This document shows positions 15,424 to 17,770 of a DNA stretch of 17,770 nt, piece after piece (the stretch's first letter is position 1; every line of letters starts with the position of its first letter). The stretch is from Actinomycetes bacterium. GTDB lineage: Bacteria; Actinomycetota; Actinomycetes; S36-B12; UBA5976. The stretch spans positions 1-17,770 of the forward strand of contig JAJXSV010000018.1 in NCBI GenBank assembly GCA_021784375.1. The letters are read 5' to 3'. Under the pieces are notes generated by a model. It saw only the letters and a list, made by a program, of their open reading frames with translations. It ran no database searches and had not been told where the DNA came from. Made by a program: the position numbers and the translations under genes.

Positions 15424-16169
15424 CCCAGGCTCGACATGAGCGAGACGACGATGAACATGAAGACCACACCGAGCACGGTGGCGATCAGGGTCATCCGCGA
15501 CGAGTGTCGGCTGTGCGCCTCGGGCAGGATGTGCGATGTCGCCAGGTAGGTGAGGAATCCGGCGAACATGGCCAGGTAGAGCGCGAGCAGCCGATCCGAG
15601 ATGGTGATGTAGGTGCCGACGGCGGCGCCGAGGGTACGTGCGCTGCCATCCAGGATGAGCAGGTAGCGCGCGCGGGCCTGCCAATGGCCATGGTGGATGA
15701 GCAGGCTCACCGTGTTCAGGCCGTCACTGAAGGCGTGGGCGATCACCGCCAGCGCGATGGCCAGGCCGATGGCGGTGGAGACGTGGAAGGCCAGGGCCAC
15801 GGCCACACCGTCGAGGAAGACGTGCACGACCATGCCCAGAGCGCCGACGACACCGGTGGTGGACAGCGCGTGCGAGTGGCCCGCAGAGTCCTCGATGTCG
15901 CTGTCCAATGGCTCGTGGGCACCGGATGCGCGCTCCAGGATGTGGAGGAGCAGGAAGCCGGTGACGAAGGCCACCGCCACCGTCGGGATGTTGCCGATGG
16001 TCTCGATGTCGATGCGGAAGACCTCGGGGAGGAGGTCGAAGGAGACCAGTCCCAGGAGCAGGCCGGCCGAGAGCCCGAGCACCAAGTGCAGGCGTTGGTG
16101 CGAACGCAGGGCGAGCAGACCCCCGCAAGCGGTGGCGACGACAGTGAGGAGGGCGATGAATATGGCCAC
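15420..16169 (-). CDS. ZIP family divalent metal transporter (probable zinc uptake)
   Basis: 249 residues from the GTG at 16169, with about eight membrane helices. The ZIP metal path is visible. HVFLDGVAVALAF forms the fourth helix, with His and Asp-Gly, and AHAFSDGLNTVSLL the fifth, where families more often have H-E/N-x-P-E-G. The late LATSHILPEAHSR and the loop with HEPLDSDIEDSAGHSHA supply further His and acidic residues. ZIP proteins carry zinc and sometimes iron, manganese or cadmium into the cytoplasm. There is no SD. The start codon lies six bases after the TAGGGT -10, so the mRNA is probably leaderless. It is the first gene of the ZIP-zur operon, with a palindromic operator over its -35 region. 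Confidence 0.88.
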   Translation of the reverse strand: MAIFIALLTVVATACGGLLALRSHQRLHLVLGLSAGLLLGLVSFDLLPEVFRIDIETIGNIPTVAVAFVTGFLLLHILERASGAHEPLDSDIEDSAGHSHALSTTGVVGALGMVVHVFLDGVAVALAFHVSTAIGLAIALAVIAHAFSDGLNTVSLLIHHGHWQARARYLLILDGSARTLGAAVGTYITISDRLLALYLAMFAGFLTYLATSHILPEAHSRHSSRMTLIATVLGVVFMFIVVSLMSSLG

Positions 16170-16175
16170 CGCGCG

Positions 16176-16204
16176 ACCCTAGCTTAAATGAGAATGATTA
16201 TCAA
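16176..16204 (-). promoter_or_regulatory. Promoter of the ZIP-zur operon
   Basis: On the minus strand, TTGATA (16204-16199), a 17-base spacer, and TAGGGT (16181-16176), then six bases to the GTG at 16169. Both hexamers and the spacing fit a sigma-70-type promoter, and the transcript would start at or next to the start codon. Confidence 0.75.
16189..16203. promoter_or_regulatory. Zur/Fur-type operator (7-1-7 palindrome)
   Basis: TGAGAAT, one base, ATTATCA: a 7-1-7 inverted repeat with one mismatched pair. It covers most of the -35 and the proximal spacer of the ZIP-zur promoter, so a bound dimer would block RNA polymerase. The form matches Fur-superfamily boxes. Together with the Zur ligands of the encoded repressor, it suggests zinc autoregulation. 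Confidence 0.8.
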
Positions 16205-16222
16205 TCGCGGGCACGCCCCGCA

Positions 16223-16567
16223 TCACATGCGGCCCTGCAACCGGTTCACGATGACGAGGCACAGCCCGATGAGCACCGCGAGACGCATGAGGCGCGCCAG
16301 CGGTGACAACAGCGGCCAGGACAGGGCGATCAGCCAGAGCAGCAGCAATGCCAGCAGGCTGAGCAGGATCGCGCCGACGGCCCCATTCGCGACCATGAGC
16401 CCGCCCACGAGGAGCAGGGCCGTGAAGAGGGGGAACAGCCAGCGCGGCAGGCCATGCAGGCGCAGCACGATGGGGGCGGAGATGCGCTCGACCGTGCTGC
16501 GGGGACGTGCGGATCCGGGCTGGTGCGCGGTCCGTGCCGGGGCCGGGCGCTTGGTGGGTTTCGCCAT
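16223..16567 (-). CDS. Small membrane protein, DUF6703-like
   Basis: 114 residues from the ATG at 16567. A basic, Pro- and Arg-rich N-terminus of about 35 residues is followed by a region starting ISAPIVLRLHGLPRWLFPLF, then hydrophobic helices LFTALLLVGGLMVANG, AVGAILLSLLALLLLWLIALSWPLL, and LARLMRLAVLIGLCLVIVN. The order PRWLFPL, helix, helix ending in LSWP, then a last helix resembles a small actinobacterial family I think is called DUF6703; function unknown. There is no strong SD. CACGAT, six bases before the ATG, may be a leaderless -10. Its stop is about 20 bases from the Zur operator, so the ZIP-zur promoter is in the gap behind it. Confidence 0.75.
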   Translation of the reverse strand: MAKPTKRPAPARTAHQPGSARPRSTVERISAPIVLRLHGLPRWLFPLFTALLLVGGLMVANGAVGAILLSLLALLLLWLIALSWPLLSPLARLMRLAVLIGLCLVIVNRLQGRM

Positions 16568-16573
16568 GGGGGC

Positions 16574-16579
16574 ATCGTG
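16574..16579 (-). promoter_or_regulatory. Possible leaderless -10 element of the DUF6703-like gene
   Basis: CACGAT on the minus strand, six bases before the ATG at 16567. The spacing repeats that of the HIT, recO and ZIP genes, but the hexamer is a weak match and there is no clear -35. Confidence 0.3.
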
Positions 16580-16620
16580 TCACAGCGAACGCGCCCTCCC
16601 AGCGTCAGGCGTCGGCCGGG

Positions 16621-17028
16621 TCAGGGCTGTGGACGGGGCCCGATGCGCGACTCCACCTTGGCTGCCGCGGCCTCGCCCAGCGCCACCCAGTCGGCGTCCC
16701 GCGCCCGGGCCGAGGGGAAGTCGATGGCCCCATCCGGTCCGTTGTGATGGAGCACCTCGAAGGCGGTCGACTCATCGATGCACTGCGAGAGCAGCGGCAC
16801 CGTCGTGGTCTTCACCGCGAAGTCCGACATTGCTCGGCGGTGGTCACCGATGGTGGCCCAGCGCGTCACGATCACGGCCAGCCCCGGGTCGTCGATCGAT
16901 GCGGAGACCTCGGCACCCAGGCACAGGCGCTGGGTGACCAGTGGCGCCAGTGCGTCACGGGCTGACGTGAGCCAGGCGTCGAGGTCATCGACGCGGTAGC
17001 GGGTGATGACGACGAATCCAGCCTGCAT
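16621..17028 (-). CDS. ABM-like dimeric alpha/beta-barrel protein
   Basis: 135 residues from the ATG at 17028. The first strand FVVITRYRV, helix LDAWLTSARDALAPLV, strand ASIDDPGLAVIVTRWATIGDHRRAMS and helix, then the AFEVLHHNGP strand suit the ferredoxin-like fold of the antibiotic biosynthesis monooxygenase (ABM)/dimeric barrel superfamily. The C-terminus (DWVALGEAAAAKVESRIG) is an added helix. The superfamily name does not show that it makes an antibiotic; members include quinol and haem-related oxygenases and simple binding proteins. A gene of this type next to glyS on the opposite strand is seen in other actinobacteria (recalled, not checked). TACTGT seven bases before the ATG suggests a leaderless transcript. 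Confidence 0.78.
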   Translation of the reverse strand: MQAGFVVITRYRVDDLDAWLTSARDALAPLVTQRLCLGAEVSASIDDPGLAVIVTRWATIGDHRRAMSDFAVKTTTVPLLSQCIDESTAFEVLHHNGPDGAIDFPSARARDADWVALGEAAAAKVESRIGPRPQP

Positions 17029-17035
17029 GCGCAGA

Positions 17036-17041
17036 ACAGTA
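17036..17041 (-). promoter_or_regulatory. Leaderless -10 element of the ABM-like gene
   Basis: TACTGT on the minus strand, seven bases before the ATG at 17028. It shares two bases with the plus-strand TAGACT. No clear -35 is visible. Confidence 0.5.
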
Positions 17042-17045
17042 GACT
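17040..17045 (+). promoter_or_regulatory. Possible -10 element of glyS
   Basis: TAGACT on the plus strand. If it is real, the transcript starts near 17052 and glyS has a leader of about 50 bases. It overlaps the opposite-strand -10 of the ABM-like gene. No clear -35 is visible. Confidence 0.4.
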
Positions 17046-17102
17046 TCCCCCCGAAATGGCCATCGAGCCATCAACCGACAGCCAGCCGGAATGGAGCGCA
17101 AG

Positions 17103-17770
17103 ATGGCTATCGATCGCGTGGACGCCGTCGTCAATCTCAGCAAGCGTCGCGGATTCGTCTACCAGTCCTCGGAGATCTACGGTGGCAGCCGCTCCGCATG
17201 GGATTACGGGCCGCTCGGCGTGGAGCTCAAGGACAACATCCGGCGGGCCTGGTGGCAGCACATGGTGCGCGGCCGCGAGGATGTGGTCGGGCTCGACTCA
17301 TCGGTCATCCTCGCGCCCCAGGTGTGGGAGGCCTCCGGCCATGTGAGCGCATTCGTGGATCCGCTCACCGAGTGCAAGAAGTGCCATCGTCGCTGGCGTG
17401 CCGATCAGTTGCTGGAGGCCTTTGCGGAGAAGCATGGCCGCGAGGCAGCGGGGCTCTCGGAGATCACCTGCACCAACTGTGGCAACAAGGGCGAGTTCAC
17501 CGAGCCGCGCGACTTCAACGGCATGCTCCGCACCATGGTGGGCCCGGTCGAGGACGCCGGTGCGCTGCACTACCTGCGCCCGGAGACGGCACAGGGCATC
17601 TTCGTGAACTACCTCAATGTCGCGAACACGTCGCGCAGGAAGCCTCCGTTCGGCATCGGCCAGACGGGCAAGAGCTTCCGCAATGAGATCACGCCCGGCA
17701 ACTTCATCTTCCGCACGCGCGAGTTCGAACAGATGGAGATGGAGTTCTTCGTCAAGCCCGGCACCGACGA
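17103..17770 (+). CDS. glyS: Glycyl-tRNA synthetase, alpha2 type (3' end outside window)
   Basis: The ATG at 17103 starts a frame open to the window end, giving the first ~222 residues of a protein usually about 460. Landmarks are [25 protein letters not shown] (broken here as the [12 protein letters not shown] and YGPLGVELK motifs), [19 protein letters not shown], the zinc-type CKKC and CTNC pairs, [13 protein letters not shown], and class II motif 2 in [19 protein letters not shown]. It charges tRNA-Gly as a homodimer; it is not the alpha2beta2 bacterial type of E. coli. GGAG stands six bases ahead of the ATG. The ATG at 17056 is in another frame and gives no known protein. Some annotations use the symbol glyQS for this type. 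Confidence 0.97.
   Translation, partial: MAIDRVDAVVNLSKRRGFVYQSSEIYGGSRSAWDYGPLGVELKDNIRRAWWQHMVRGREDVVGLDSSVILAPQVWEASGHVSAFVDPLTECKKCHRRWRADQLLEAFAEKHGREAAGLSEITCTNCGNKGEFTEPRDFNGMLRTMVGPVEDAGALHYLRPETAQGIFVNYLNVANTSRRKPPFGIGQTGKSFRNEITPGNFIFRTREFEQMEMEFFVKPGTD

Noticed and set aside
15424..15684. N-terminal extension of zur to 15684
   Set aside because: The added 87 residues are a His/Arg-rich shadow of the ZIP gene; the ATG at 15423 overlaps its stop and gives the normal Fur-family length.
17003..17686. 227-residue plus-strand frame over the start of glyS
   Set aside because: Out of frame with the glyS protein that begins at 17103 and matches the synthetase motifs.
1..17770. tRNA or rRNA genes, CRISPR array, transposase, phage genes, attachment sites
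   Set aside because: No direct repeats, cloverleaf-like segments or transposase motifs were seen on reading; absence was not tested computationally.

Overview
The window is a compact, high-GC stretch of a bacterial chromosome that looks actinobacterial. Three things point there. The order hemW, hrcA-dnaJ, rsmE, HIT gene, phoH, ybeY, corC-like gene, era, recO, uppS, zur, glyS is typical of Actinomycetota. GTG and TTG starts are frequent. Several genes appear to start without a leader, with a -10 hexamer 5 to 7 bases before the start codon. Nothing suggests a phage, plasmid, insertion sequence, CRISPR array, tRNA or rRNA. No gene-free stretch exceeds 300 bases; the largest is about 130 bases, between the divergent DUF4870-like gene and hrcA. 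The species cannot be named from this sequence.

Layout. (1) 1-2096: the 3' end of an MFS-type transporter gene overlaps hemW (haem chaperone). A small DUF4870-like membrane protein gene converges from the other strand. (2) 2175-10033: a perfect CIRCE operator precedes a long plus-strand run: hrcA, dnaJ (type I), rsmE, HIT hydrolase, phoH/ybeZ, ybeY, CBS/CorC protein, EamA exporter and era. Most neighbours overlap by 1 to 8 bases or lie a few bases apart. The run joins heat-shock control and chaperoning to ribosome and rRNA maturation (rsmE, ybeY, phoH, era). (3) 10089-11192: an AI-2E family permease on the minus strand. (4) 11285-12789: recO and uppS. (5) 12868-15002: two poorly characterised genes with overlapping stop and start. 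One is a membrane-anchored small domain protein. The other has about 13 membrane segments, mostly six tandem two-helix repeats resembling DUF5671, plus a soluble tail. (6) 15016-16169, minus strand: a ZIP metal transporter followed by zur. They share a promoter (TTGATA, 17 bases, TAGGGT, 6 bases, GTG) whose -35 and spacer are covered by a Zur/Fur-type 7-1-7 palindrome. (7) 16223-17028, minus strand: a small membrane protein and an ABM-like dimeric barrel protein. (8) 17103 to the window end: 5' part of glyS, divergent from the ABM-like gene, with candidate -10 elements that overlap on opposite strands.

Most genes are housekeeping. The main points of interest are the zinc circuit, where every metal ligand of the Zur protein can be lined up with those I recall for mycobacterial Zur; the six-repeat membrane protein and its partner; and the recurrent leaderless promoter pattern.
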